Shown here: positions 36,393-45,822 of the stretch, one piece after another
Numbering within the stretch: position 1 is the stretch's first letter
How the letters are laid out: each line of letters begins with the position of its first letter
From: Rhizobiales bacterium Ga0077556
Lineage (GTDB): Bacteria > Pseudomonadota > Alphaproteobacteria > Rhizobiales > Phreatobacteraceae
Reading direction: 5' to 3'
Assembly (NCBI GenBank): GCA_001464235.1
Contig: LNFH01000203.1
Location: 1 to 46,126, forward strand
Length of the DNA: 46,126 nucleotides
Notes under the pieces: model-generated
The model's input: the letters and a program-made list of their open reading frames with translations, nothing else
The model's database searches: none
What the model was told of the DNA's origin: nothing
Program-made: the position numbers and the translations under genes

Positions 36393-36728
36393 GTGATCGA
36401 CAAGCCACGGCAAGCCAAATTCAAGATCGGGCAGATCGTGAAGCACCGGATCCACCCGTTCCGGGGCGTGGTGTTCGACGTGGACCCGACCTTCGCCAAC
36501 ACGGACGAGTGGTACGAGGCGATCCCGGCTGAGCTCAGGCCGTCGAAGGACCAGCCGTTCTACCACCTGTTCGCCGAGAACGACGTGACGGAATACATCG
36601 CCTACGTCTCCGAGCAGAACCTCCTGGTCGACACCAGCGGCGAGCCGATCCGGCACCCGCAGGTGGACGAGGTGTTCGAACGCGATCCCGACGGCGAATA
36701 CCGGGTGAAACGCACAGGCTTGCACTGA
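36393..36728 (+). CDS. hspQ: Heat shock protein HspQ (hemimethylated-DNA-binding YccV-like domain)
   Basis: 111 residues, nearly all one HspQ/YccV domain: FKIGQIVKHR..PFRGVVFDVDP, PSKDQPFYHLFAENDVTEYIAYV and SEQNLLVDTSG. In E. coli HspQ binds hemimethylated oriC DNA and also acts as specificity factor for Lon protease, and is heat-induced. GTG 36393 chosen since the family begins shortly before KFKIGQ; a TTG at 36345 would add 16 unlike residues. Stands 108 bases after the CoA lyase gene. Confidence 0.9.
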   Translation: MIDKPRQAKFKIGQIVKHRIHPFRGVVFDVDPTFANTDEWYEAIPAELRPSKDQPFYHLFAENDVTEYIAYVSEQNLLVDTSGEPIRHPQVDEVFERDPDGEYRVKRTGLH

Positions 36729-36738
36729 ACCCGGCCCT

Positions 36739-36759
36739 GCCGCCGTTGACCCCGGCGGC
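36739..36759 (+). terminator. Hairpin after hspQ
   Basis: GCCGCCG (36739-36745) pairs perfectly with CGGCGGC (36753-36759) over a seven-base loop, ten bases behind the hspQ stop. No T-run follows, so this is only a possible transcript end. Confidence 0.3.
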
Positions 36760-36806
36760 CCCGCCCGGTAGCGGTCGCTGACCTTCCGCCGCCCAGCGAT
36801 CCGTTC

Positions 36807-37802
36807 ATGCTCCAGGTCCTCAACCTCGCGATGCCGTTCTTCGGCCTGATCGCGCTCGGCTTCTTCACAGCGCGCTACAAGGCGTGGAAGGGAACGCCGA
36901 TTCCCGAGGCCGGCCTCGGCTGGATGAACTTCTTCCTCATCTACATCGCGCTGCCGGCGCTGTTCTTCCGCATCCTCGCCCAGACGCCGCTGGAGAAGCT
37001 CAACAACGTGCCCTTCGTCGTGGGCACGACCTTCGCCACCTTCACGGTCTTCGTGCTCGGCTTCGCCTATGTGGCGTGGCGCTCGGGCGGCCATACGGGC
37101 CATGCGACGGTGGCGGGCGTCGCCGCCGCCTACGGCAATATCGGCTACATGGGGCCCGGGCTCGCCTTCTCCACCATCGGGTCGGAGGCGGCGGCGCCGG
37201 TCGCGCTGATCTTCTGCTTCGACAACATCCTCCTCTTCTCGCTCGTGCCGCTGTTGATGGCGCTCGACGGCACCACGCGCCGCTCCATCCTGTCGGTGGT
37301 GGGGGAGGTGATCGTGAAGATCGTCACCCATCCCTTCATCCTGGCGACGGTCGCGGGCGTCATCTCGGCCTTCCTGCAGTTCAAGCCGCCGGAGATGCTC
37401 GACCGGCTGCTCGCCTTCCTGCAGAACGCCGCCGCTCCCGTCGCGCTCTTCACCCTCGGGGTCACGGTGGCGCTGCGCATGGAGAGCTTCGCCGCGCTGG
37501 CGCGGGTCGCCGCCGCCATCTCGCCGATCCTGGCGCTGAAGCTGCTGATCCACCCGGCGCTGGCGATCCTGATCCTGTCCTTCCTCGGGACCTTCGAGCC
37601 CTCATGGGTCTATGCCGCGGCGCTGATGGCCTGCCTGCCGCCGGCGCTCAACGTCTTCATCATCGCCCGGCAATACGACACCTATGTCGAGGAGGCCTCG
37701 AACGCGGTTCTGCTCGGCACGGTGGTGTCGGTAGGAACGCTGACGACGGTGCTCTATCTCGTGAAGAACGAGCTTCTGCCGATCAACATCTTCACGCCGT
37801 GA
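36807..37802 (+). CDS. AEC-family transporter (auxin efflux carrier-like permease)
   Basis: 331 residues with about ten hydrophobic segments in two halves, as in the AEC family. The first half has NLAMPFFGLIALGFFTAR, typical of the family start; AAYGNIGYMGPGLA is the conserved crossover region of the first half; CLPPALNVFIIARQYDTY followed by AVLLGTVVSVGTL is its mirror in the second half. Bacterial members carry dicarboxylates such as malonate or malate. Pairing with the malyl-CoA-lyase-like gene upstream could suggest an organic acid, but that is inference. Convergent with the FAD monooxygenase, four bases apart. Confidence 0.88.
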   Translation: MLQVLNLAMPFFGLIALGFFTARYKAWKGTPIPEAGLGWMNFFLIYIALPALFFRILAQTPLEKLNNVPFVVGTTFATFTVFVLGFAYVAWRSGGHTGHATVAGVAAAYGNIGYMGPGLAFSTIGSEAAAPVALIFCFDNILLFSLVPLLMALDGTTRRSILSVVGEVIVKIVTHPFILATVAGVISAFLQFKPPEMLDRLLAFLQNAAAPVALFTLGVTVALRMESFAALARVAAAISPILALKLLIHPALAILILSFLGTFEPSWVYAAALMACLPPALNVFIIARQYDTYVEEASNAVLLGTVVSVGTLTTVLYLVKNELLPINIFTP

Positions 37803-37806
37803 GCCC

Positions 37807-39030
37807 TCAGGCGGCGTCGCGCGCCTCGGGGCGCATCAGCCGGGGCGTCGCCTGCGAGGGCTGGAGCCCCTCGCGCATGAAGGCGCGGCGCAGCGGACCG
37901 ATCTGGTCGAGGGCCCAGAGGCCGGCGCCGCGCACGAGGTGCACCGGCATGAAGGGCGACAGCAGCGAGCGGTTGAGCACGTCGATGGCGAAGGTGCGGC
38001 TGACGATGTCGGCGCGGCGGGCGCGGTCATAGGCGTCCATGGCGCGGGTGCCGCCGGGCGGTTCGCCGGCGGCGCGGGCATCGGCCAGGCATTCGGCGAG
38101 GGCCGCACCGTCCCGCATGCCGAGGTTCAGCCCCTGCGCCCCGATGGGCGGCACGACATGGGCGGCCTCGCCGACGAGGGCGGCACCGGGGACACCGAAC
38201 CGTCGGGGCGTCATGGCGCCGAGGTCGTAGCGGCCGCGCCCCGGTTCCAGCACCACCTTGCCGAGGATCGCCTGCGAGCGCTTCTCGATCTCGCGGGCGA
38301 AGGCGCCGTCGTCCATTTTCAGCAGCGCGTCCGCCTCGCGGGGCGTGACGACGCAGACGAGGCTCGACCGGTCCCCAGGCAGCGGCACCAGCGTGAAGGG
38401 ACCTGTGGGCGTGTGGAACTCCGTCGAAACGTCGCCATGGGGCCGGCTGTGGCGAAAAGTGGCGGTCACCGCCGATTGCGGATAGCGCGTCTCGACGACC
38501 TCGATCCCGGCGGCGGTCCTCACCTGCGAGCGGCGACCGTCGGCGCCGGCGACGAGGGGCGCGGAGAGCGTTCCGCCGCCTGCGAGGGTCAGGGTCGCTC
38601 CCTCCGAGAGGTCGACGCCGGTGACCATGTCGTCGATGAGGGTGATTCCGCGCTCGCGGGCCGAGGCCAGCAGCGCCGCGCCGATGTCGTCGTTGGCGAT
38701 GTTGTGGCCGAAGGCGTCGAGGCCGATCTCGCTGGAACGGCCCTCGAAGATCGGTGCGCGCAGAAGGCTGCCGGTGGCGTCGACCAGGCGCATCACCCTG
38801 AGCGGCGCGGCGTGCGGCCTCAGGCGATCCCAGACACCGAGGCGCTGCAGGGCGAGGACGGAACCGTCGAGCAGGGCGGAGGTGCGCCGGTCGCTCGTCC
38901 GGCCGGGCAGGGCGCCGACGACGGCCACGTCGAAGCCCGCTTCATGGACGGCGAGGGCGGCGAAGAGCCCCGCGGGCCCCGCGCCCACCACGACGACGTC
39001 GAAGCTGGTCCTGGTCGCGCTGTCGCTCAT
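37807..39030 (-). CDS. UbiH/COQ6-family FAD-dependent monooxygenase
   Basis: 407-residue flavoprotein hydroxylase. FAD motif VVVGAGPAGLFAAL (14-27), the NAD(P)H/FAD motif VAGADGRRSQVR in the middle and the second FAD motif GEAAHVVPPIGAQGLNLG are intact. This combination marks the UbiH/UbiF/UbiL group that hydroxylates the ubiquinone ring, with molecular oxygen; which ring position cannot be told. Length and motifs are family-like. ATG 39030. Transcribed divergently from pcs; 106 bases between them show no clear promoter. Confidence 0.87.
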   Translation of the reverse strand: MSDSATRTSFDVVVVGAGPAGLFAALAVHEAGFDVAVVGALPGRTSDRRTSALLDGSVLALQRLGVWDRLRPHAAPLRVMRLVDATGSLLRAPIFEGRSSEIGLDAFGHNIANDDIGAALLASARERGITLIDDMVTGVDLSEGATLTLAGGGTLSAPLVAGADGRRSQVRTAAGIEVVETRYPQSAVTATFRHSRPHGDVSTEFHTPTGPFTLVPLPGDRSSLVCVVTPREADALLKMDDGAFAREIEKRSQAILGKVVLEPGRGRYDLGAMTPRRFGVPGAALVGEAAHVVPPIGAQGLNLGMRDGAALAECLADARAAGEPPGGTRAMDAYDRARRADIVSRTFAIDVLNRSLLSPFMPVHLVRGAGLWALDQIGPLRRAFMREGLQPSQATPRLMRPEARDAA

Positions 39031-39136
39031 GCGTCTTGCCGCCTGATGCTGTCCGGGGCCACTCTCCTAGCATCCGGCCGCGCCCCGCCCAAGGTCCAAG
39101 ACGCCGCGGGGGATGGTCAGCATGAGAGGGGCGGGC

Positions 39137-39838
39137 ATGGCGAACGAGGACAGGGGCGGGATCGCGGCCGCAGTCGCCGTCCACGTCTTCACGGCGTCGG
39201 GCGCCGTGCTCGGCCTGCTGGCGCTGGTGGCGGCGTCCGAGCGGCGCTTCGCCGCCGTCTTCGTCTGGCTCGGACTCGCCCTGGTGGTGGACGGGATCGA
39301 CGGCACCATCGCCCGCCGGCTGCGCGTCTCCGAACGGCTGCCGCGCTATTCCGGCGACATCCTCGATCTCGTGGTGGACTACCTCACCTATGTGGTCGTG
39401 CCCGTGCAGGTGCTGATCCAGGCGGAGCTGGTGCCGGCGCCTCTCGCCTGGCCGCTGGCGGCGGCGATCCTCGTCTCCTCCGCCTTCTATTTCGCAGACA
39501 CCGAGATGAAGACGCCGGGGGGTGGGTTCCGCGGCTTTCCCGCCATCTGGAACGTGGCGGTCTTCCTCGTCCTCGTCTTCCGGCTGCCGCCGGCCCTCAA
39601 CGCAGTGATTGTGGCGGCCCTGGTGGCGGCGACTTTCGCCCCCTTCGTCTTCGTCCATCCGTTCCGGATGGAGCGCCTGCGGCCGCTGACCCTCGGCGTG
39701 CTGGCCGTCTGGATGGCAGCAGCCGCTGCGGCGGTGGCGGCAAACCTCGCTCCGTCGGTGCCCGTCGCCGTCGCGCTGGCGCTGGCGACCCTCTATCTCG
39801 GCCTCGTCGGAATCGTGCTCGGCGAGCGGGTCAGGTGA
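39137..39838 (+). CDS. pcs: Phosphatidylcholine synthase
   Basis: Membrane enzyme joining choline to CDP-diacylglycerol to make phosphatidylcholine, a route typical of Rhizobiales and some pathogens. 233 residues, about eight membrane segments. The CDP-alcohol phosphotransferase motif is complete with Asp52, Asp55, Gly56, Ala59, Arg60, Gly73, Asp77 and Asp81 (DGIDGTIARR ... GDILDLVVDY). FYFADTEMKTPGGGFRGFPA is the Pcs-specific block that sets it apart from other CDP-alcohol transferases. ATG 39137 has AGAGGGG five bases upstream; ATG 39113 and 39122 are possible. Overlaps the convergent sulP gene by eight bases. Confidence 0.92.
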   Translation: MANEDRGGIAAAVAVHVFTASGAVLGLLALVAASERRFAAVFVWLGLALVVDGIDGTIARRLRVSERLPRYSGDILDLVVDYLTYVVVPVQVLIQAELVPAPLAWPLAAAILVSSAFYFADTEMKTPGGGFRGFPAIWNVAVFLVLVFRLPPALNAVIVAALVAATFAPFVFVHPFRMERLRPLTLGVLAVWMAAAAAAVAANLAPSVPVAVALALATLYLGLVGIVLGERVR

Positions 39839-41531
39839 GCGCGAGACGGGCCTCGGCCGCCCGCATCGCCGCGTCCGGTGAAGCCGCGAGGGTGACGCGC
39901 GGCTCGGCGATGCCGAAATGGGCGAGGGTCTGGCGGCCGCCGTCGCGCAGGCCGGTAATGACCACGGCGGTGCCGGCCCGCTCCAGCTTGTGGACGAAGC
40001 TCTCCAGCGTGTAGGCGCCGGTGGTGTCGAGGAAGGGCACGTCGGTCAGGTCGAGGATGAAGACGGCCGGCGGGTCGCCGATCCGGTCGAAGACGGAGGC
40101 CACCGTCGCCGCCGCCCCGAAGAAGAAGGCGCCGCTCAGCCGGTAGGTGACGATGCGGCGGTCCGCGCCATGTGCCGGCTCGTAGCGCCCGTTGCCCTCC
40201 GCGCCGTCGGCGACGTCCTCGTCGATCAGGCGGACCTTGCTGTCCACCGCCATCGCCTCGGCCATGCGGTGCATGAAGAGCAGCGAGCCGAGGACGATGC
40301 CGACGCCGATGCCGGCGGTCAGGTCGACGAAGACGGTGAGCAGGAAGGCGGCGAGCAGCACCAGCGCATCGCCGGCCGAGGCGCGCAGCAGCATGGCGAA
40401 CTCGCGCTTCTCCGCCATGTTCCAGGCGACGATGGCGAGGACGCCGGCGAGCGCCGCCAGCGGCACGTAGCTCATCAGCCCGCCGGCGAGCGCCAGGAAG
40501 ACGAAGAGGAAGACGGCGTGGGCCATGCCGGCGACGGGTCCGCGCGCGCCGGCGCGCACGTTGGTCGCGGTGCGGGCGATCGTGCCCGTGACGGGCAGGC
40601 CGCCGAACAGGGCGGAGGCGATGTTGGCGACGCCCTGGGCGACGAGCTCGCAATTGGAGCGGTGACGGCGGCCGGTCATGCCGTCGGCGACGACCGCCGA
40701 GAGCAGCGATTCGATGCCGCCCAGCATGGCGAAGGCGACGGCGGGAACCAGAAGCTCCCGGACCCGGGTGAGGGAGAGCCCGGGCAGGCCGTTGAAGCCG
40801 ATGCCCGTCGGAAGCGCCCCGAACCGCGAGCCGATCGTCTCGACGGGCAGGGTGAAGAGCGCCGTCGCCGCCGCGCCGGCCGCCACCACGACCAGCATGC
40901 CCGGCACGGCCGGCCGCCAGCGCTTCAGCGCGAGGATGCCGCCGATGGCGAGCGCGGCGATGACCACGGCGACCGGATTGACGGTCGGAAGCGCCTGCCA
41001 GAGCACGGGCAGCTTGTGCAGCATCTCCGGCGGCTCGGGCCCTGAGAGCCGCAGCCCGAGGAGGTCGCGCACCTGGCTGACGAAGATGATCACCGCGATG
41101 CCGGCGGTGAAGCCGACCGTCACCGGATAGGGAATGTACTTGATGTAGGTCCCGAGCCGGAGAAAGCCCACCGCGACCAGCATGATCCCGGCCATGAAGG
41201 TGGCGATGACCAGGCCGTCATAGCCGTGGATCGCGATCGTCGAGGCGACGAGGGGAATGAAGGCGCCGGCCGGGCCGCCGATCTGGAAGCGCGAGCCGCC
41301 GAGGGCGGAGATGAGGAAGCCGCCGACGATGGCGGTGATCAGCCCCTTGTCCGGCGTCGCGCCCGAGGCGATGGCGATCGCCATGGAGAGCGGCAGGGCG
41401 ACGATGGCGACCGTGAGGCCCGCCACCGCGTCGGTACGCAGGTCCTTGAGGCCATAGCCCTCGCGCAGCACCGTCACCAGTTTCGGGGTGAACAGCTCGC
41501 GGAAGGACGCTTGCGGGGCGAGACTCGGCAT
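39831..41531 (-). CDS. SulP-family anion transporter with STAS domain
   Basis: 566 residues. About 11-14 membrane segments from residue 30 to about 420 with the SulP signatures AVAGLTVAIVALPLSMAIA, IGGPAGAFIPLV and GGLPVTGTIARTATNVRAG, then a cytoplasmic STAS domain (about 460-560; VFILDLTDVPFLDTTGAYTL, with the usual Asp-Thr-Thr phosphosite-like loop). Relatives carry sulfate, bicarbonate, molybdate or dicarboxylates; its site beside a molybdoenzyme operon is suggestive only. Start ATG 41531; the frame is open to 41723 but that part is low-complexity and unlike the family. Divergent from uraH. Confidence 0.92.
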   Translation of the reverse strand: MPSLAPQASFRELFTPKLVTVLREGYGLKDLRTDAVAGLTVAIVALPLSMAIAIASGATPDKGLITAIVGGFLISALGGSRFQIGGPAGAFIPLVASTIAIHGYDGLVIATFMAGIMLVAVGFLRLGTYIKYIPYPVTVGFTAGIAVIIFVSQVRDLLGLRLSGPEPPEMLHKLPVLWQALPTVNPVAVVIAALAIGGILALKRWRPAVPGMLVVVAAGAAATALFTLPVETIGSRFGALPTGIGFNGLPGLSLTRVRELLVPAVAFAMLGGIESLLSAVVADGMTGRRHRSNCELVAQGVANIASALFGGLPVTGTIARTATNVRAGARGPVAGMAHAVFLFVFLALAGGLMSYVPLAALAGVLAIVAWNMAEKREFAMLLRASAGDALVLLAAFLLTVFVDLTAGIGVGIVLGSLLFMHRMAEAMAVDSKVRLIDEDVADGAEGNGRYEPAHGADRRIVTYRLSGAFFFGAAATVASVFDRIGDPPAVFILDLTDVPFLDTTGAYTLESFVHKLERAGTAVVITGLRDGGRQTLAHFGIAEPRVTLAASPDAAMRAAEARLALT

Positions 41532-41629
41532 CTGGCTCGGGTTCGGCGGGGGGTGGGGAAGCCTAGGCGCGGCGCCGTCCCCGACGCGTCCGCACAAATA
41601 CGTGCCCGTCCGGCAGGTCAGCCATTCTT

Positions 41630-41642
41630 TTTGCGGTGCAAA
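41630..41642. promoter_or_regulatory. Short palindrome in the sulP-uraH intergenic region
   Basis: TTTGC (41630-41634), GGT, GCAAA (41638-41642): a perfect five-base inverted repeat, 46 bases before the uraH start and 98 before that of sulP, in an otherwise GC-rich 157-base region. It could be an operator for a purine-catabolism regulator. No regulator gene is seen; evidence is the symmetry only. Confidence 0.25.
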
Positions 41643-41688
41643 GCCGGCGTCTTCGTGCTCACAATGGCAAGACGTGAGGAGCTTCCGC

Positions 41689-42045
41689 ATGCCCGGACAT
41701 CTTTCCACCCATGTCCTCGACACGGCGGCCGGCCGGCCGGCGGCGGGGATCGCCTACCGCCTCTATGCCATCGAGGGCGACACGCGCCGCCTCATGGCCG
41801 AGGGTCGCACCAATGCCGACGGTCGCGCGCCCGAGCCGCTGCTGACGCCGGCGACGATCCGCAGCGGCCCCTACAGCCTCGAATACGACGTCGCCGCCTA
41901 TCACCGCGCGGCGGGCGTCCCGGTCAGCGATCCGCCCTTCCTGGACGTGGTGACGCTGCGGTTCAACGTCACGGCGCTGGACCAGCACTACCACGTTCCG
42001 CTCCTGCTCTCGCCCTACGGCTACACGACCTATCGCGGCTCATGA
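41689..42045 (+). CDS. uraH: 5-hydroxyisourate hydrolase (transthyretin-like)
   Basis: Opens the 5-hydroxyisourate ring made from urate, giving OHCU, in purine catabolism. 118 residues. N-terminal signature LSTHVLDTAAGRPA (His8), central YSLEYDVAAYHRA, and the C-terminal YRGS with HYHVPLLLSPYGYTTYRGS, which are the active-site blocks that separate HIU hydrolases from transthyretins. GAGGAG lies seven bases before ATG 41689. Its stop overlaps the xdhA start (ATGA), making it the first gene of the xdh operon. No signal peptide, so cytoplasmic. Confidence 0.95.
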   Translation: MPGHLSTHVLDTAAGRPAAGIAYRLYAIEGDTRRLMAEGRTNADGRAPEPLLTPATIRSGPYSLEYDVAAYHRAAGVPVSDPPFLDVVTLRFNVTALDQHYHVPLLLSPYGYTTYRGS

Positions 42046-43517
42046 CGACACGGCCCATCCGCTTCCTGCACCGGGGCGCCGTGGTCGAGGCGCCGGGCTT
42101 TCCGCCGATGACGACCGTGCTCGACTGGCTGCGCCTGGAGCGCCGCCTGACCGGCACCAAGGAGGGCTGCGGCGAGGGCGACTGCGGTGCCTGCACCGTC
42201 GCCCTCGGGCGGGTGAAGGACGGCCGGCTCGCCTACGAGCCCGCCAATGCCTGCATCATGCTGCTCGGGCAGCTCGACGGCGCCGAGCTCGTCACGGTCG
42301 AGGACCTGGCGTCGGGTGGGCGCCTCCACCCGGTGCAGCAGGCTCTGGTGGACCATCACGGCTCGCAATGCGGTTTCTGCACGCCGGGCTTCGTCATGAG
42401 CCTGTTCACCCTCTACCAGGAGGGCGCCGGCGCGGACCGCGAGGCGGTGCTGGAGAGGCTCGCGGGCAATCTGTGCCGCTGCACCGGCTACCGGCCCATC
42501 GTGGACGCGGCGCTCGCCGCCTGCTCCACGCCCCCCGACGATGCCCATGCCCGGCGGAGCGCGGCGACCGCCGCGACGCTGGCAGACCTCGCCGATGGCG
42601 ACGACGTCTTCGTCGGCAACGAGGAGGCCTTCTTCGCCGCGCCAGCCTCGCTCGACGCCCTCGCGTCGCTCATGCAGCGTCATCCCGACGCGACGCTGGT
42701 GGGCGGGTCGACCGATGTCGGGCTGTGGATCACCAAGCAGCTGAGGACGCTGCCGAAGCTCGTCCATACCGGGCGCGTGGCGGAACTGCGCACTCTCACG
42801 GTGACGGACGAGGCGCTGACGATCGGCGCGGCCGTCACCTATGGCGAGGCGGCGGTGGCCCTCGGCGCCCTCGACCCTGACGTCGCGCTGCTCCTCCAGC
42901 GCCTCGGCTCGGCACAGGTGCGCACCGCCGGCACGATCGGCGGCAACGTCGCCAACGGCTCGCCCATCGGGGACATGCCGCCACTCCTCATCTCCCTGGG
43001 GGCTGAGGTGGCGCTCCGTCATGGCGAGGCCGTGCGGACGCTGCCGCTGGAACGCTTCTTCATTGCCTATGGCCGTCAGGACCGCGCGCCCGGCGAGGTC
43101 GTCACCCATCTGCGGGTGCCGCGCCTCGCCGCCGGTGAGCATCTGCGGGTGTTCAAGATCGCCAAGCGCCATGACCAGGACATCTCGTCGGTGATGCTGG
43201 CCATGGCGGTGAGGCTGGACGGCGGACGGATCGCCGGGGCGCGCATCGCCTTCGGCGGCATGGCGGGCATCCCGAAGCGCGCGGAAGCGGTCGAGCAGGC
43301 TCTGGACGGCGTCGCCATCGATGACGGTGCGGCCATCGGCCGGGCCGTGGCGCGGCTGGGCGAGGATTTCACCCCGCTGGACGACCACCGCGCCTCGGCG
43401 GCCTACCGGCTGAAGGTCGCCGCAAACCTCGTCATCAAAGGCCTCGCCGAGATCGCCGCCGGCGACCGCTCGGCGACACGGCTTACGCCGCTCAGGGGAG
43501 CCTCCCATGCGGCCTGA
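42042..43517 (+). CDS. xdhA: Xanthine dehydrogenase small subunit (2Fe-2S and FAD)
   Basis: Electron-transfer subunit of xanthine dehydrogenase. 491 residues. The plant-ferredoxin-like domain carries Cys43, Cys48, Cys51 and Cys71 (EGCGEGDCGACTV), the second cluster domain Cys110, Cys113, Cys145 and Cys147 (CGFCTPGF ... LCRCTGYRPI). From about residue 190 follows the FAD domain: TLVGGSTDVGLWITK, VRTAGTIGGNVANGSPIGDMPP. The C-terminal CO-dehydrogenase flavoprotein domain is complete. Overlaps xdhB by 11 bases. Electrons from the Mo site in XdhB pass through it to NAD. Confidence 0.96.
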   Translation: MTTRPIRFLHRGAVVEAPGFPPMTTVLDWLRLERRLTGTKEGCGEGDCGACTVALGRVKDGRLAYEPANACIMLLGQLDGAELVTVEDLASGGRLHPVQQALVDHHGSQCGFCTPGFVMSLFTLYQEGAGADREAVLERLAGNLCRCTGYRPIVDAALAACSTPPDDAHARRSAATAATLADLADGDDVFVGNEEAFFAAPASLDALASLMQRHPDATLVGGSTDVGLWITKQLRTLPKLVHTGRVAELRTLTVTDEALTIGAAVTYGEAAVALGALDPDVALLLQRLGSAQVRTAGTIGGNVANGSPIGDMPPLLISLGAEVALRHGEAVRTLPLERFFIAYGRQDRAPGEVVTHLRVPRLAAGEHLRVFKIAKRHDQDISSVMLAMAVRLDGGRIAGARIAFGGMAGIPKRAEAVEQALDGVAIDDGAAIGRAVARLGEDFTPLDDHRASAAYRLKVAANLVIKGLAEIAAGDRSATRLTPLRGASHAA

Positions 43518-45819
43518 GCGGGACGGGGAGGGGCTGCGGCACGTCCGCCGGTCGATCCGCCACGACGCGGCCGAGCGGCACGTCACGGGCGAGGCGCCCT
43601 ATATCGACGACATCCGCGAGCCGGAGGGCACGCTGCACGTGGTCCCCGGCGGCGCACCCGTCGCGGCCGGCCGGCTGACGCGGCTGGACCTGTCCGCCGT
43701 GCGCGCCGCTCCCGGTGTCGTCGCGGTGCTCACCGCCGCCGACATTCCCGGCGCCAACGACGTCAGCCCGGTCGCCGGCGACGATCCGCTCTTCGTCGCC
43801 GAGACCATCTCGTTCCACGGCCAGCCGCTCTTCGCCGTAGTGGCGGAGAGCCGGGACGCGGCGCGGCGTGCGGCGCGGCTCGCCGTGATCGAGGTGGAGG
43901 AGACGGCGCCCCTCGTCGACGTCGCCGAGGCGCTTGCGGCCGATGCCGACCTGATGCCGGCCTATGCCTTCCGGCGCGGCGATCCGGAGGCCGCCATCGC
44001 GGCGGGCGGACACCGGCTCGCGGGCGAGCTGCGCATCGGCGGCCAGGAACATTTCTACCTGGAGGGGCAGGCGGCGCTGGTCGTGCCCGAGGAGGACGGC
44101 ACCTTCCTCATCCATTCCTCCACCCAGCATCCGAGCGAGGTGCAGCACGTCGTCGCCCGCGTCCTCGCCCTGCCGGACGCGGCCGTCGAGGTGGCGGTGC
44201 GGCGCATGGGCGGCGGCTTCGGCGGCAAGGAGAGCCAGGCGAGCGGCTGGGCGGCCATGGCGGCGCTGGCGGCGCGGCTCACCGGTCGGCCCGCCAAGAT
44301 CCGCCTCGACCGCGACGACGACTTCGTCATGACCGGCAAGCGCCACGACTTTCTCGTCGGCTACAGCGCCGCCCACGACGCCGCCGGCCGGCTGGAGGCG
44401 GTCTCGGTGCAGTTCGCCGGCCGTTGCGGCTACAGCCACGACCTGTCGTCCTCGATCAACGACCGGACGATGTTCCACGCCGACAACGCCTATTTCTATC
44501 CGCAGGTGCACATCCACTCGCGCCGGCTGAAGACGCATACCGTGTCCAACACCGCCTTCCGCGGCTTCGGCGGACCGCAGGGCATGGTCTTCGCCGAGCG
44601 GCTGATGGACCGCATCGCCTGGGCGACCGGGCGCGACCCGATCGACGTGCGTTATGCCAATCTCTACGGCAGCGACGACCGCAACATCACGCCCTACGGC
44701 ATGACGGTGGAGGACAACGTCGCCGGGCCGATCATGCGGCAGCTCGAGGCCTCCAGCGACTACCGGCGCCGGCGGGAGGAGATCAGGGCCTTCAACGCGC
44801 GCTCGCGGCACCTGAAAAAGGGACTCGCCCTGACGCCGGTGAAGTTCGGCATCTCCTTCACCACCACTTTCCTCAACCAGGCCGGCGCGCTGGTCCACGT
44901 CTACCAGGATGGCTCCATCCACCTGAACCACGGCGGCACCGAGATGGGGCAGGGGCTCTTCATCAAGGTCGCGCAGGTGGTGGCGGAGGAGTTCGGCGTC
45001 GCCCTCGACCGGGTGCGCATCACCGCGACCCACACCGGCAAGGTGCCCAACACCTCGCCGACGGCGGCTTCCTCCGGCACGGACATGAACGGCATGGCGG
45101 CGAAGGCCGCGGCGGCCGAGATCAAGGGGCGGATCGCCGAGTTCATCGCCCGCGACTGGCAGGTGCCGGTGGCGAGCATCGCCTTCCGCGACGACCGGGT
45201 GTGGTCGGGCGAGAAGAGCGTGACCTTCGCGGAGGCGGTGAAGAAGGCCTACCTCGCCCGCACGCACCTGTCGGCCGCCGGCTTCTATGCGACGCCGAAG
45301 ATCACCTGGGACAGGCCGAAGGCGACCGGCCGTCCGTTCTTCTATTTCGCCTATGGCGCCTCCTGCTCGGAGGTGACGATCGACACGCTGACGGGCGAGT
45401 TCACCCTCGACAGGGTGGACATCCTCCACGACGCCGGCCGTTCGTTGAACCCGGCCATCGACATCGGCCAGATCGAGGGCGGCTTCGTGCAGGGCATGGG
45501 CTGGCTGACCATGGAAGAGCTCGTCTTCGACGCGAAGGGGCGGCTGCGCACCCACGCGCCCTCGACCTACAAGATCCCCACCGCCCGCGACGTGCCGGCG
45601 GATTTCCGCGTCGCCTTCTTCGACAATCCGAACCGCGAGGACACGATCTACCGGTCGAAGGCCATCGGCGAGCCGCCGCTGATGCTGGCCAATTCCGTCT
45701 TCTGCGCCATCGCCGACGCGGTTCATGCGCTCGCGCCGGGACGCGCGGTGGCGCTCGACGCGCCGGCGACGCCGGAGGCGATCCTCTTCGCCTGTGCGCG
45801 GCAGACCGGCGAGGTCTGA
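43507..45819 (+). CDS. xdhB: Xanthine dehydrogenase large subunit (molybdopterin-binding)
   Basis: Catalytic subunit oxidising hypoxanthine and xanthine to urate. 770 residues, family length. Seen in order: GEAPYIDDI near the N-terminus, [10 protein letters not shown] (substrate-channel Gln/Glu), [11 protein letters not shown] (pterin loop), [12 protein letters not shown] with the substrate Arg, [29 protein letters not shown], and the catalytic-base motif [10 protein letters not shown] close to the C-terminus. All expected catalytic residues are present, so the enzyme should be active if sulfurated cofactor is inserted by XdhC. Three bases separate it from xdhC. Confidence 0.96.
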   Translation: MRPERDGEGLRHVRRSIRHDAAERHVTGEAPYIDDIREPEGTLHVVPGGAPVAAGRLTRLDLSAVRAAPGVVAVLTAADIPGANDVSPVAGDDPLFVAETISFHGQPLFAVVAESRDAARRAARLAVIEVEETAPLVDVAEALAADADLMPAYAFRRGDPEAAIAAGGHRLAGELRIGGQEHFYLEGQAALVVPEEDGTFLIHSSTQHPSEVQHVVARVLALPDAAVEVAVRRMGGGFGGKESQASGWAAMAALAARLTGRPAKIRLDRDDDFVMTGKRHDFLVGYSAAHDAAGRLEAVSVQFAGRCGYSHDLSSSINDRTMFHADNAYFYPQVHIHSRRLKTHTVSNTAFRGFGGPQGMVFAERLMDRIAWATGRDPIDVRYANLYGSDDRNITPYGMTVEDNVAGPIMRQLEASSDYRRRREEIRAFNARSRHLKKGLALTPVKFGISFTTTFLNQAGALVHVYQDGSIHLNHGGTEMGQGLFIKVAQVVAEEFGVALDRVRITATHTGKVPNTSPTAASSGTDMNGMAAKAAAAEIKGRIAEFIARDWQVPVASIAFRDDRVWSGEKSVTFAEAVKKAYLARTHLSAAGFYATPKITWDRPKATGRPFFYFAYGASCSEVTIDTLTGEFTLDRVDILHDAGRSLNPAIDIGQIEGGFVQGMGWLTMEELVFDAKGRLRTHAPSTYKIPTARDVPADFRVAFFDNPNREDTIYRSKAIGEPPLMLANSVFCAIADAVHALAPGRAVALDAPATPEAILFACARQTGEV

Positions 45820-45822
45820 GCC

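Noticed and set aside
41532-41723. N-terminal extension of the SulP transporter
   Set aside because: Cys/Pro-rich residues unlike the family and overlapping the uraH start region; ATG 41531 fits.
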